The notes beneath the pieces were generated by a model. It was not told where the DNA came from. It ran no database searches and was given only the letters and a program-made list of their open reading frames with translations. 64,000 nt of DNA from Octadecabacter algicola (lineage in GTDB: Bacteria; Pseudomonadota; Alphaproteobacteria; Rhodobacterales; Rhodobacteraceae): contig NZ_JAKGAR010000001.1 of assembly GCF_021532625.1 (NCBI RefSeq), positions 372,001 through 436,000 of the forward strand. The letters are read 5' to 3'. The position numbers and the translations under genes are program-made. Shown in pieces: positions 17,116 to 25,476 of the stretch. Position 1 is the first letter of the stretch, and the number at the start of each line of letters is the position of its first letter.

Positions 17116-18270
17116 ATGAGAAACTCAAGCCGTGGTGAGGTCGATCCCTTTATCGTGATGGACGTTATGGAGGCCGCACGCGCCGCCGAGGCCGCAGGGC
17201 GCCATATTATCCATATGGAAGTCGGTCAGCCGGGGACGGGTGCACCCGCAAAGGCGATTGAGCAATTGTCCGCCGAAATGACCGCTGAACCGCTGGGATA
17301 TACAGTTGGACTGGGTTTGCCCGAATTGCGGGCACGGATCGCACAGCACTATCAGGATTGGTATGGTGTAACCCTTGATCCAGAACGCGTTGTTATTACG
17401 GCTGGTGCATCAGGTGCGTTTCTGCTCGCGTTTTCGGCTTTGTTTGATACCGGCGAACGCGTTGGACTTGGAGCGCCGTGCTATCCGTCCTATCGCCAAA
17501 TTCTAAAGGCGCTGGATTTGCAGCCTGTCGATATGCCTACAACGATGGCGGCCCGCATGCAGCCGGTTGCAGATGATGTAGCTGAACATGACCTTGCGGG
17601 GCTTATTGTGGCATCGCCTGCGAACCCGACTGGGACAATGCTGGGGGAGGACGAATTGCGCAGCCTTGCGCAGGCTTGTGAGGTCGCAGGTGCCGCCTTT
17701 ATCAGCGACGAGATTTATCACGGGCTTGGCTACGAGGGGCGCACGGTTACAGCACTTGAAGTCACCGACGAAGTCTACGTCATTAACTCGTTTTCCAAGT
17801 ATTTCTCGATGACGGGGTGGCGGGTCGGCTGGATGGTTGTGCCGCAAGATCACGTTCGCCGGATTGAACGGCTGGCACAGAACATGTTTATCTGCCCGTC
17901 CCATGCGTCACAAAAACTGGCGCTGCATGCGATGGAGTGCGCTACGGACTTGGACGTCAATGTTGACGTCTACCGCGCCAACCGCGCCCTGATGATTGAA
18001 GCCCTTCCCAAGATGGGGTTAGGAAAGTTTGCGCCGCCAGATGGGGCGTTCTACGTTTATGTGGATGTTTCTGACTATACGGATGACAGTGTGAAGTTTT
18101 GTTCGCAAGTTCTTGAAAAGGCAGGTGTTGCTGTGACGCCGGGTTTGGATTTCGACCCTGTTGAAGGCCATAAATGGGTGCGCTTGTCGTATGCGCGATC
18201 CACCGACGATATTCGAGAAGGACTGGATCGTTTGGCGGCTTTCATGGATGATGTTAGGGCGGCAACGTGA
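17116..18270 (+). CDS. PLP-dependent class I/II aminotransferase
   Basis: 384 aa, fold-type I. Recognisable parts are MEVGQPGTGAP near the N-terminus, ASPANPTGTML (about 170-180; the conserved NPTG), ISDEIYHGL (Asp and Tyr contacting PLP), and NSFSKYFSMTGWRVGW with the PLP-binding lysine (about 222). The conserved C-terminal arginine is in VRLSYARSTDDI. It belongs to the aspartate-aminotransferase-like superfamily; the amino donor cannot be assigned. Its stop overlaps the start of the amidase gene (GTGA), so the two are translationally coupled, an unusual pairing of amino-acid metabolism with wall hydrolysis. Confidence 0.85.
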   Translation: MRNSSRGEVDPFIVMDVMEAARAAEAAGRHIIHMEVGQPGTGAPAKAIEQLSAEMTAEPLGYTVGLGLPELRARIAQHYQDWYGVTLDPERVVITAGASGAFLLAFSALFDTGERVGLGAPCYPSYRQILKALDLQPVDMPTTMAARMQPVADDVAEHDLAGLIVASPANPTGTMLGEDELRSLAQACEVAGAAFISDEIYHGLGYEGRTVTALEVTDEVYVINSFSKYFSMTGWRVGWMVVPQDHVRRIERLAQNMFICPSHASQKLALHAMECATDLDVNVDVYRANRALMIEALPKMGLGKFAPPDGAFYVYVDVSDYTDDSVKFCSQVLEKAGVAVTPGLDFDPVEGHKWVRLSYARSTDDIREGLDRLAAFMDDVRAAT

Positions 18271-19493
18271 AATTCTTTGGTCAAATTAGACGGGCGGCTT
18301 GCGCTGTTTTGATCATGGCTTCGCCTGTGGCGGCTCAGGACTTTTCAGCATTGGCGCGGCTTGATGTGGCCCAATCGGGGGCGGTTGATCGGATGCGCAG
18401 TACCACGGTTGAACTGTTCCTGTCTCAGCCTGTTCCGTATCGCGTTTTCACTTTGGATGATCCGCGCCGTTTGGTGGTGGATTTCAAGGAGGTCGATTTT
18501 CGCAATGTCGATGTATCGACGTTCACCCGCAGCGATTGGATTACGGATGCGCGATTTGGCGGTCTTCGCCCAGGTTGGAGCAGGATGATCCTTGATCTGG
18601 CCGAACCCGTTCGCGTCGATCAAGCGGGGATGGCGGCGAATACGATTGACGGTACGGCACAGATCGATGTGGTGTTGCGGTCATCCTCTGCCGACGATTT
18701 TGCCGCAGCGGCGGGTGCGCCCGACGATCCTGATTGGGCGTTCTTGGCTGCGGCCGACCCTGTTGCGCCCGTTGTGAAGGGCGAAGACGATCCTTTGGTG
18801 ATTGTGATCGATCCCGGCCATGGCGGAATTGACCCCGGTGCCGGCTACGGTGACGTGCACGAGGCCGAGGTCGTTCTGGTCTTGGCGTTGGAACTTGCAG
18901 CCGCGCTTGGCCGCATCGAAGGGGTGCAGCCTGCGGTGACCCGTCTAGATGATACGTTTGTGCCACTCCAAGAACGTATGACCCTTGCGCGGGGATCAGG
19001 TGCGGACTTGTTCATTTCGCTTCATGCAGACGCTTTGTCCGGTGAACAGGCCACGGGCGCTGCGATCTACACCTTGACCGATCAAGCCGAGAGCGAGGCG
19101 TCCTTGCGCATGGTTGAACGCCACGAACGCAGTGATTTACTTGCAGGTGTGGATTTGTCGGGGCAGGCGGATGAGGTGGCGACTGTGTTGCAAGACCTTG
19201 TGCGGGTTGAAACGGCAGCAGCAAGCGATCGGTTCGCTGAACAGTTGGTCATCGCGATGGGGGATACAGGAGCGGTGATGAATTCAAACCCAAGACGTCA
19301 GGCGGCGTTGGCGGTTTTGAATGCGGCTGATTTTCCGTCGGTGTTGATCGAAGTCGGTTTCTTGTCCAACGATGAGGACCGCGCCCGCCTGACAACGCCG
19401 CAAGGGCGCGCACCGATAATCGCCGCTGTGACATTGGCCGTTGGCCGTTGGGCGATTGAAGAAGAGGCGCTTAAGCCTCTGATCCGTCAGTAG
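18267..19493 (+). CDS. amiC: N-acetylmuramoyl-L-alanine amidase (AmiC/AmiB type)
   Basis: 408 aa starting with GTG inside the stop of the aminotransferase gene. It has a signal peptide (about 1-24, ending VAAQ), an AMIN domain (about 35-125, with RVFTLDDPRRLVVDFKEV), a linker, then an Amidase_3 domain. Zinc and catalytic residues are in VIDPGHGGIDPGAGYGDVHE (His and Glu), FISLHADAL (His) and LIEVGFLSN (catalytic Glu). AMIN domains target amidases to the division septum, where they cleave the bond between MurNAc and the peptide stem and help daughter cells separate. PBP1A is encoded 0.8 kb downstream, beyond a convergent methyltransferase gene whose 3' end overlaps this gene by 23 bp. Confidence 0.92.
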   Translation: MKFFGQIRRAACAVLIMASPVAAQDFSALARLDVAQSGAVDRMRSTTVELFLSQPVPYRVFTLDDPRRLVVDFKEVDFRNVDVSTFTRSDWITDARFGGLRPGWSRMILDLAEPVRVDQAGMAANTIDGTAQIDVVLRSSSADDFAAAAGAPDDPDWAFLAAADPVAPVVKGEDDPLVIVIDPGHGGIDPGAGYGDVHEAEVVLVLALELAAALGRIEGVQPAVTRLDDTFVPLQERMTLARGSGADLFISLHADALSGEQATGAAIYTLTDQAESEASLRMVERHERSDLLAGVDLSGQADEVATVLQDLVRVETAAASDRFAEQLVIAMGDTGAVMNSNPRRQAALAVLNAADFPSVLIEVGFLSNDEDRARLTTPQGRAPIIAAVTLAVGRWAIEEEALKPLIRQ

Positions 19494-20112
19494 GGTCAGC
19501 GTAACGGGCAAGCCAAACAGTATGGCCGCGGCACGCAGGGTCTTCGGGGCGGTAATCGATCACTTTGAAGTTGTTGGCTTCAAGTAGCTGTAGGTATTCG
19601 GCGGGGTCGAGGCTGCTGTGATAAACTTCGCCACCGGCCGCGTGGCCCCAGACTTCGCCTGCGGATGGACCTGCCGTAAACATTAGCGCCGCTTTGGGGG
19701 CAGCGTGCCTTGCGAACACGGGAAACATGGCGCGTTGATCGTCTGGCGACAGATGAAAGAAACTGTTCCACGCCAAAATTGCATCGAACGTAACGTCAAG
19801 GTTCAATCCTCTCATATCCGCGTGAATGGCTGTGGCCTGTGGGAGCGTTTGAGTGAACAGATCGATCATGCCAGCCGCGCCATCAACACCCGTGACCGCC
19901 ATGCCCCGTTCAGCAAGGTGACTGGCGATTGGCGCACCTGTGCCGCATCCTAAGTCGAGCAAACGGCGCGGCGAAACATTGCGAGGTGTGACGCCTAACA
20001 GTCTGTCAAGGCAGGGTTTTTCAAACAAGGAGCGATCCCGTTGCGCCTGAAATTCGGCTGCGCCTTGATCGTACGTTGGCAATATGTCGGCGGGGGAGCT
20101 GTGTGCATTCAT
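19471..20112 (-). CDS. Class I SAM-dependent methyltransferase
   Basis: 213 aa. The SAM-binding motif I reads LLDLGCGTGAPIASHLAERG (about 48-67), followed by the acidic motif II VTGVDGAAGM and a motif IV-like DAILAWNSFFHL. This is the small Methyltransf_11/25 type. No substrate-specific domain is present, so the target is unknown. Its 3' end overlaps the amidase gene tail to tail by 23 bp. Confidence 0.8.
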   Translation of the reverse strand: MNAHSSPADILPTYDQGAAEFQAQRDRSLFEKPCLDRLLGVTPRNVSPRRLLDLGCGTGAPIASHLAERGMAVTGVDGAAGMIDLFTQTLPQATAIHADMRGLNLDVTFDAILAWNSFFHLSPDDQRAMFPVFARHAAPKAALMFTAGPSAGEVWGHAAGGEVYHSSLDPAEYLQLLEANNFKVIDYRPEDPACRGHTVWLARYADPTDGSEA

Positions 20113-20267
20113 GTCTTTGATGTGCCTGCTTGAAGGATTGCGTACAAGGGGTGGTTCGACAAAGGCCGAGGGATTGGCGGGGATCGGCCTAAATCAGCGT
20201 TCAACCTTTTGACCCTGTCCTTCAATCTGCCTATAAGCGGGACAATTCATGTGGGGCGCACCAAACA

Positions 20268-22793
20268 ATGGTTCTTCGGTTTATCTTCTCGTTCTTTGGG
20301 GGCATCTTTTCGATGCTCACACTTGGTGCTGGCATGGCCGCACTGACACTGGGCGCGATCTTTTATATGTATGGGAAGAACCTTCCGACCTATGAAACAT
20401 TGGCGAATTATCAGCCTAAGACCATCAGCCGTGTGTATTCCGGCGAAGGGTTGGTCATTGATGAATTTGCCGAAGAACGCCGTTTGTTCACGCCAGCTGC
20501 TGAAATCCCTGACATTGTAAAACAGGCGTTTATTTCTGCCGAGGATAAGAACTTTTACACCCACGATGGTTACGACTTGCGCGGTATCGGTGCTGCGGTT
20601 GTCGAAGCTATCGTAAGCCGTGGTGAAACCCTGCGTGGTGCGTCAACGATTACTCAGCAGGTTGCCAAGAACTTCCTTTTGGATGGTTCGCGCCGTGTGG
20701 AACGTAAAATCCAAGAATTGATCCTTGCCCCACGTATCGAAGCGACCTTGGGCAAAGAAGGCATCCTCGAGCTTTACCTTAACGAGATTGACCTTGGCGT
20801 GCGCTCTTTTGGTGTAACGGCGGCGGCGCGCTCCTATTTCAACAAAACCTTGTCAGAACTGTCACCCGCCGAGGCTGCGTTCCTCGCGGTGCACCCCAAA
20901 GCCCCTTATAGCTATCATCCTGTGCGCAACCGCGAGGACGCGATTGAACGTCGGGACTTCATCCTCGAAGAGATGTTCGAAAACGGATATATCACCGCCC
21001 AAGAACTCGAGGTCGCACTGGCTGACCCGCTTCGGACGGTGCAGAATGGCGACTTCCCAAGCTATAGCAGCGAACGTCCCGACCGTGATTATTTCACGGC
21101 GGCCATCGTGTCTGAGGTTGAGACGCTGTTCCCCGATTATGAGATGAACTCTGCGGGCCTAACGATCCGCGCGACTGTGGATGAAGGCCTTCAGGCGGCT
21201 GCGCGTGACGCGTTGCAACGTCAGTTGGAAAGCTATGATCGAGGCCTCGGACGCTGGCGTGGAACTGGCGTAACGATACCCGTCGAAACCTTGTCCGACG
21301 AAACAGAGTGGCGCGCTGCGCTGCGTTCCGCGCGTGTAATCCGCACTGTTACGCTGGAAAACCCGTGGTTTCCCGCCGTTGTCCTAGAAGTTGGTGATAG
21401 TGAGATGCGCGTCGGCATTGAGGGCTGGGAAGAGGGCGACGAAGCGCCGATCGTTCCGCGCCGTGACATTGAATGGATGCGCGGCTCATTTGCTGACAAT
21501 TTCACTCCGGGTGATGTAGTGCACGTGCGCCGTATGATGACAGGCGACAATGGTGCCGGTGATTTCATCCGTTGGACATTGCGCCAAGTGCCGGAAGTGC
21601 AGGGTGCGTTCATGGCGATGGACGTGAACACTGGCCGTGTCTTGGCGATGCAGGGTGGCTTTGGCTACGAGATCGCGATTTCTGAACTTAACCGTGCCTA
21701 TGCCGAACGTCAGCCAGGGTCGGCGTTCAAACCTTTCGTTTTCGCAGCCGCACTTGATTCCGGATATACCCCTGCGACCATCGTAGTTGACGCGCCGATC
21801 GAGGTTGTTGCGGGCGGAGAAATCTGGCGACCGCAAAACGCTTCAGACAGGTTTTATGGCCCAACGCCCCTGCGCACAGGGATTGAGCAATCCCGTAACG
21901 TGATGACCGTGCGTTTGGCGCAGGAGGTCGGGATGCGGACCATTGCCGAATATGCGGAACGTTTCGGTGTTTATGACCGGATGAACGCCTACCTATCTGC
22001 GTCGTTGGGGTCCGAGGAAACCACCCTTTACAAATTAGTCGCGGCCTATGCGATGTTTGCCAATGGCGGCGAACGTGTGGAACCGACTTTGGTGGACCGC
22101 GTGCAAGACCGATCAGGGGCTACGATCTATCGCCACGATCAACGGGTCTGTGCAGAATGTTTGGACCCAAATCTGGAACAGGGTCGTTCTCCGCGTATTG
22201 CGTCAGATCGTGAACGCGTAATGGACCCTGTAACAGCTTATCAGCTGACATCCATGATGCAGGGTGTTGTTCAACGTGGTACCGCGCGTTCAGCGGTGAA
22301 CCTGCCTGTGCCAATTGCCGGTAAGACAGGGACAACCAACGACGCCAAAGACGTTTGGTTCGTCGGCTTTAGTTCTAACATCGTGGCTGGCTGCTACATC
22401 GGCTTTGATACTCCGCGTTCATTGGGGCGTGGTGCATCTGGTGGCGGGCTGTGTGGTCCGGTCTTTAACAGCTTTATGCGGACAGCGATCCAGCGCTATG
22501 GCGGGCGTGATTTTAGTGCACCAGACGCCTGTATCTTTATCAAGATCGACCGCTTCACGGGCGCACGCCTGCCAGACTCAGCGAGTGGCGATAACGTCGT
22601 TCGCGAATGTTTCCGCGAAGAGCCAGTCTTTGGTATCACCTTTGACGGTGGCTTTGCGATGGCAGCCGATTTGCCACTGTTTGACGAAGTGCGTCCACCG
22701 GCTGCAGTCAGTGTCACAACATCATCGGGCGAAACCGCGACGATCAATTCCAACGCGTCTTTCGGATCATTGTCCTCTGGCGGCTTGTATTAA
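20268..22793 (+). CDS. mrcA: Penicillin-binding protein 1A (bifunctional transglycosylase/transpeptidase)
   Basis: 841 aa, the usual length of class A PBP1A. One N-terminal transmembrane helix (about 5-35) precedes the GT51 glycosyltransferase domain with FISAEDKNFYTHDG (catalytic Glu) and GASTITQQVAKNFLL. The transpeptidase domain contains the SxxK serine in PGSAFKPF (about 486), SRN in EQSRNVMT (SxN box) and GKTGTTND (KTG box). An OB-like insert lies between them (about 300-430). The enzyme polymerises and crosslinks peptidoglycan in the periplasm. It lies near amiC and the bactofilin/M23 pair, giving an envelope-rich neighbourhood. Confidence 0.96.
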   Translation: MVLRFIFSFFGGIFSMLTLGAGMAALTLGAIFYMYGKNLPTYETLANYQPKTISRVYSGEGLVIDEFAEERRLFTPAAEIPDIVKQAFISAEDKNFYTHDGYDLRGIGAAVVEAIVSRGETLRGASTITQQVAKNFLLDGSRRVERKIQELILAPRIEATLGKEGILELYLNEIDLGVRSFGVTAAARSYFNKTLSELSPAEAAFLAVHPKAPYSYHPVRNREDAIERRDFILEEMFENGYITAQELEVALADPLRTVQNGDFPSYSSERPDRDYFTAAIVSEVETLFPDYEMNSAGLTIRATVDEGLQAAARDALQRQLESYDRGLGRWRGTGVTIPVETLSDETEWRAALRSARVIRTVTLENPWFPAVVLEVGDSEMRVGIEGWEEGDEAPIVPRRDIEWMRGSFADNFTPGDVVHVRRMMTGDNGAGDFIRWTLRQVPEVQGAFMAMDVNTGRVLAMQGGFGYEIAISELNRAYAERQPGSAFKPFVFAAALDSGYTPATIVVDAPIEVVAGGEIWRPQNASDRFYGPTPLRTGIEQSRNVMTVRLAQEVGMRTIAEYAERFGVYDRMNAYLSASLGSEETTLYKLVAAYAMFANGGERVEPTLVDRVQDRSGATIYRHDQRVCAECLDPNLEQGRSPRIASDRERVMDPVTAYQLTSMMQGVVQRGTARSAVNLPVPIAGKTGTTNDAKDVWFVGFSSNIVAGCYIGFDTPRSLGRGASGGGLCGPVFNSFMRTAIQRYGGRDFSAPDACIFIKIDRFTGARLPDSASGDNVVRECFREEPVFGITFDGGFAMAADLPLFDEVRPPAAVSVTTSSGETATINSNASFGSLSSGGLY

Positions 22794-22801
22794 GCTTAGG
22801 T

Positions 22802-22825
22802 CGATTGCCCCGCAGTGGGCAATCG
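22802..22825 (+). terminator. Stem-loop between mrcA and prfB
   Basis: 9-bp perfect stem cgattgccc/gggcaatcg with a 6-base loop. No T-run follows, so it may be an attenuator, an RNA-stability element or a weak terminator and not a full intrinsic terminator. Confidence 0.4.
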
Positions 22826-22864
22826 GCTAGATGATCCTGAACATTCCTTTCCAAGAAGTCTGAC

Positions 22865-23992
22865 ATGCGCGCTGAAATCCAAACCATCGTGACCGAAATC
22901 GAAAAAAGCCTGACGTTGCTTGCGCAGCGGATGGATTGGGAAACTGCGCCCCATCGCTTGGAAGAATTTAACGCGTGGGTCGAAGATCCTAACCTGTGGG
23001 ATGATCCGGACGCGGCCCAAAAACTGATGAAGGACCGCCAAGCGTTGGTCGACGCCATGGGGGCGTATGAAGCCATCAAGCAGGAACTGTCCGATCAACA
23101 AGAGATGATCGAGATGGGCGAGATGGAAGACGATGCAGAAATCGTTACCGAAGCTGAAGAGGCGCTCAAGGCGTTGAAAGTCACCGCTGCCGCGAAAGAG
23201 CTCGAGGCGCTTTTGAATGGCGAAGCAGATGCCAATGACACCTTCCTTGAGATCAACTCGGGCGCGGGTGGCACAGAAGCCTGTGACTGGGCGGCCATGT
23301 TGGCGCGGATGTATGTCCGCTGGGCCGAACGCAAAGGCTATAAGGTTGAATTGCAGTCCGAAAGCGCGGGCGAAGAAGTCGGTATCAAATCCGCATCCTA
23401 TAAGATCAGCGGCCACAATGCGTATGGCTGGTTGAAGTCCGAGAGCGGTGTTCATCGCCTTGTGCGGATTTCCCCATTTGACAGCGCCGCCAAACGCCAC
23501 ACGTCCTTTACGTCGGTCAAAGTTTATCCCGTTGTGGATGACAACATCGAGATCGAGGTAAATCCGGCTGACATTCGCATCGATACCTATCGGTCGTCTG
23601 GCGCGGGTGGTCAGCACGTTAACACCACCGACTCCGCTGTGCGGATTACCCACGCGCCGACAGGCATTGTGACCACCAGCTCTGAAAAGTCGCAGCACCA
23701 AAACCGTGACATCGCGATGAAGGCGTTGAAATCGCGCCTGTATCAAATGGAATTGGACAAACGGTCTGCCTTGGTCAACGAAGTCCATGAGAACGCAGGC
23801 GACGCAGGCTGGGGGAACCAGATCCGTTCATACGTTTTGCAGCCCTACCAGATGGTCAAAGATTTGCGTACGGCCTATGAAACGTCCGACACTAAAGGTG
23901 TCTTGGACGGCGATTTGGATGGCTTTATGGGCGCCACGCTCGCGATGGACGTCAGCGGCAAGAGCCGTGCGGATGCCAACGCCGAAGACTAA
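22865..23992 (+). CDS. prfB: Peptide chain release factor 2
   Basis: 375 aa in one uninterrupted frame. RF2 recognises UGA and UAA stop codons and triggers peptide release. Visible: the N-terminal coiled-coil domain, the PCRF domain, and the peptidyl-tRNA hydrolysis motif GGQ in GAGGQHVNTTDSAVRI (about 245). The stop-recognition tripeptide region lies before it; the exact SPF-type motif is in VRISPFDSAAKR. Many bacteria control this gene by a +1 frameshift near codon 25; here no in-frame stop or CTTTGA slip site is present, so autoregulation of that kind is absent. It follows mrcA by 71 bp. Confidence 0.96.
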   Translation: MRAEIQTIVTEIEKSLTLLAQRMDWETAPHRLEEFNAWVEDPNLWDDPDAAQKLMKDRQALVDAMGAYEAIKQELSDQQEMIEMGEMEDDAEIVTEAEEALKALKVTAAAKELEALLNGEADANDTFLEINSGAGGTEACDWAAMLARMYVRWAERKGYKVELQSESAGEEVGIKSASYKISGHNAYGWLKSESGVHRLVRISPFDSAAKRHTSFTSVKVYPVVDDNIEIEVNPADIRIDTYRSSGAGGQHVNTTDSAVRITHAPTGIVTTSSEKSQHQNRDIAMKALKSRLYQMELDKRSALVNEVHENAGDAGWGNQIRSYVLQPYQMVKDLRTAYETSDTKGVLDGDLDGFMGATLAMDVSGKSRADANAED

Positions 23993-24108
23993 GTCCCGAC
24001 TGTTCGTCTGATCCCTGACTTGTTCCACATCAAAGACGCGCCTTTTGGTGCGGGGCAGGCTTGACCACATCCGTTCACCATTGAATGGTTTGGTTAGGGG
24101 AGAAGCCA

Positions 24109-24891
24109 ATGACACAAGACCATGCACCAGCTGCGTCACCGATGCCTGATATCGGTTCGCTGACATTTCATGAACTTTGGACTTGCCTAAAAGCAGGTCT
24201 TTTCGATTTTCGCGCGGCACCGCTGTTCGGCTTGGTCTTTTCCGCGATCTACGTGTTCGGCGGTTTTGTAATGCTCTGGCTTGGGGCAGGGCATGTGACG
24301 TGGGTCTTGGCCACATCGCTTGGGTTCCCGCTGGCTGCGCCCTTTGCCGCTGTTGGTCTTTATGAGGTCAGCCGTCGCCTTGAGGCAGACGAACCTTTGG
24401 ACTGGCGTGATATTTTCGGCGTGGTCTGGAATGAACGCACCCGGCAGGTGCCATGGATCGGGGCAATAATCGTGATCTACTTCCTGTTCTGGACGTTCTT
24501 GTCACATATGATTTTTGCGCTGTTCATGGGGGTTTCGACGCTCACCAATGTCATGACTTCGTTTGACGTCTTTTTGACCCCCACGGGCCTGATGATGATC
24601 GGGGTCGAACTTGGCGTGGGGGCTGTTGTCGCGTTTCTACTGTTTAGCCTGACCGTTGTTAGCCTGCCTTTGGTGCTGGAAAAGGAGATCGATTTTGTCA
24701 GCGCAATGTTGTTGAGCCTGCGTTGTGTTCGTCAAAATATCAAAGTCATGTTGGTCTGGGCCTTTATCATCGCCGCATTGACGTTCTTGGCGATGATCCC
24801 GTGGTTCTTAGGGCTTGTGATTGTTTTGCCGGTTCTGGGCCATGCGACATGGCACATCTATCGCCGCGCATTGTATCACCCCGTGTCGTAG
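24109..24891 (+). CDS. DUF2189 integral membrane protein
   Basis: 260 aa from the ATG preceded by AGGGGAGA. About six hydrophobic helices can be seen (for example FGLVFSAIYVFGGFVMLWL, WIGAIIVIYFLFWTF, LGVGAVVAFLLFSLTVV, VMLVWAFIIAALTFLAMI), together with the DUF2189 signature GLYEVSRRLEADEP and SLPLVLEKEIDFVSAM. Often annotated as a putative cytochrome c oxidase-associated integral membrane protein in this order, but no haem- or metal-binding residues are evident. Function unknown. Convergent with the bactofilin gene. Confidence 0.82.
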   Translation: MTQDHAPAASPMPDIGSLTFHELWTCLKAGLFDFRAAPLFGLVFSAIYVFGGFVMLWLGAGHVTWVLATSLGFPLAAPFAAVGLYEVSRRLEADEPLDWRDIFGVVWNERTRQVPWIGAIIVIYFLFWTFLSHMIFALFMGVSTLTNVMTSFDVFLTPTGLMMIGVELGVGAVVAFLLFSLTVVSLPLVLEKEIDFVSAMLLSLRCVRQNIKVMLVWAFIIAALTFLAMIPWFLGLVIVLPVLGHATWHIYRRALYHPVS

Positions 24892-24920
24892 TCATTCCGT
24901 TAGACGGCGGGCGCGCACGA

Positions 24921-24950
24921 AAAAGGGGCCTGCGCATTGCGCGGCCCCAA
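24921..24950 (-). terminator. Rho-independent terminator of the M23/bactofilin unit
   Basis: GC-rich stem ggggcc-t-gcgc / gcgc-ggcccc (24925-24948) with a 3-base loop. The A-run just before it (aaaaa) gives a U-tail on the minus strand, which fits the end of the bactofilin transcript. Confidence 0.75.
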
Positions 24951-24978
24951 TTCCAAAATCAAATCTAATCGCGAAGGA

Positions 24979-25476
24979 TTAAGCTTTTGGCGCAGCCTTG
25001 GCTGCTTTCGCGGTCGTGTTCAGTGGATCATCCTGACGCTGAACGGAGCCTTCGAAGTGAGCGCCAGATTCGATCGCGATTGTCTTGTGGATGATGTCAC
25101 CCTCAACACGAGCGGAGGATGTCAGGCGAACCTTGAGGCCGCGCACAGTGCCGACGATGCGGCCATTTACAACAACGTCATCTGCCATGCATTCGCCGTT
25201 CACGGTAGCGCCTTCGCCAACGGTCAACAGGTGCGCGCGGATGTCACCATCAACAGTACCTTCAATCTGGATGTCGCCAGTTGTCTTCAGGTTGCCTGTG
25301 ATGTGCAGGTCTGTGGACAGGGTGCTGGCGGGCGGCTTTGCCTTTGGCGCAGAGGATTTGAAATCGCTCTTGGCAGGGGCGGCAGGGGCAGCCGTTGCAG
25401 CAGGCTTTGCTGCAGTGTCAGCGGATTCAGGTGCGGCAGGAGTGCCGGGCTCATTGATTTTGCTCTTAGAAAACAT
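24979..25476 (-). CDS. Bactofilin (polymer-forming cytoskeletal protein)
   Basis: 165 aa. A disordered Ala/Pro/Lys-rich N-terminal segment (about 1-50) leads to the DUF583 bactofilin core (about 52-150) with beta-helix repeats: DLHITGNLKTTGDIQIEGTV, VDGDIRAHLLTVGEGATVNG, DDVVVNGRIVGTVRG and the later EGDIIHKTIAIESGAHFEG. A second disordered tail follows. Bactofilins assemble without nucleotides into membrane-bound filaments that place wall-modifying enzymes. The first 11 bases overlap the 3' end of the M23 peptidase gene, so the two are coupled, the arrangement known for bactofilin/LmdC-type pairs that shape cells. Confidence 0.92.
   Translation of the reverse strand: MFSKSKINEPGTPAAPESADTAAKPAATAAPAAPAKSDFKSSAPKAKPPASTLSTDLHITGNLKTTGDIQIEGTVDGDIRAHLLTVGEGATVNGECMADDVVVNGRIVGTVRGLKVRLTSSARVEGDIIHKTIAIESGAHFEGSVQRQDDPLNTTAKAAKAAPKA

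Noticed and set aside
19471-19493. 23-bp tail-to-tail overlap of the amidase and methyltransferase genes as a regulatory antisense
   Set aside because: Short convergent overlaps are common in compact genomes and nothing further supports regulation.
22865-22960. Programmed +1 frameshift in prfB
   Set aside because: The frame is continuous from ATG, with no internal TGA or slippery CTTTGA in the first 40 codons.
22796-23788. A 330-codon minus-strand frame opposite prfB
   Set aside because: It is the mirror of a conserved gene. The composition is His/Arg/Phe-rich, no ribosome-binding site was seen, and prfB is certain.
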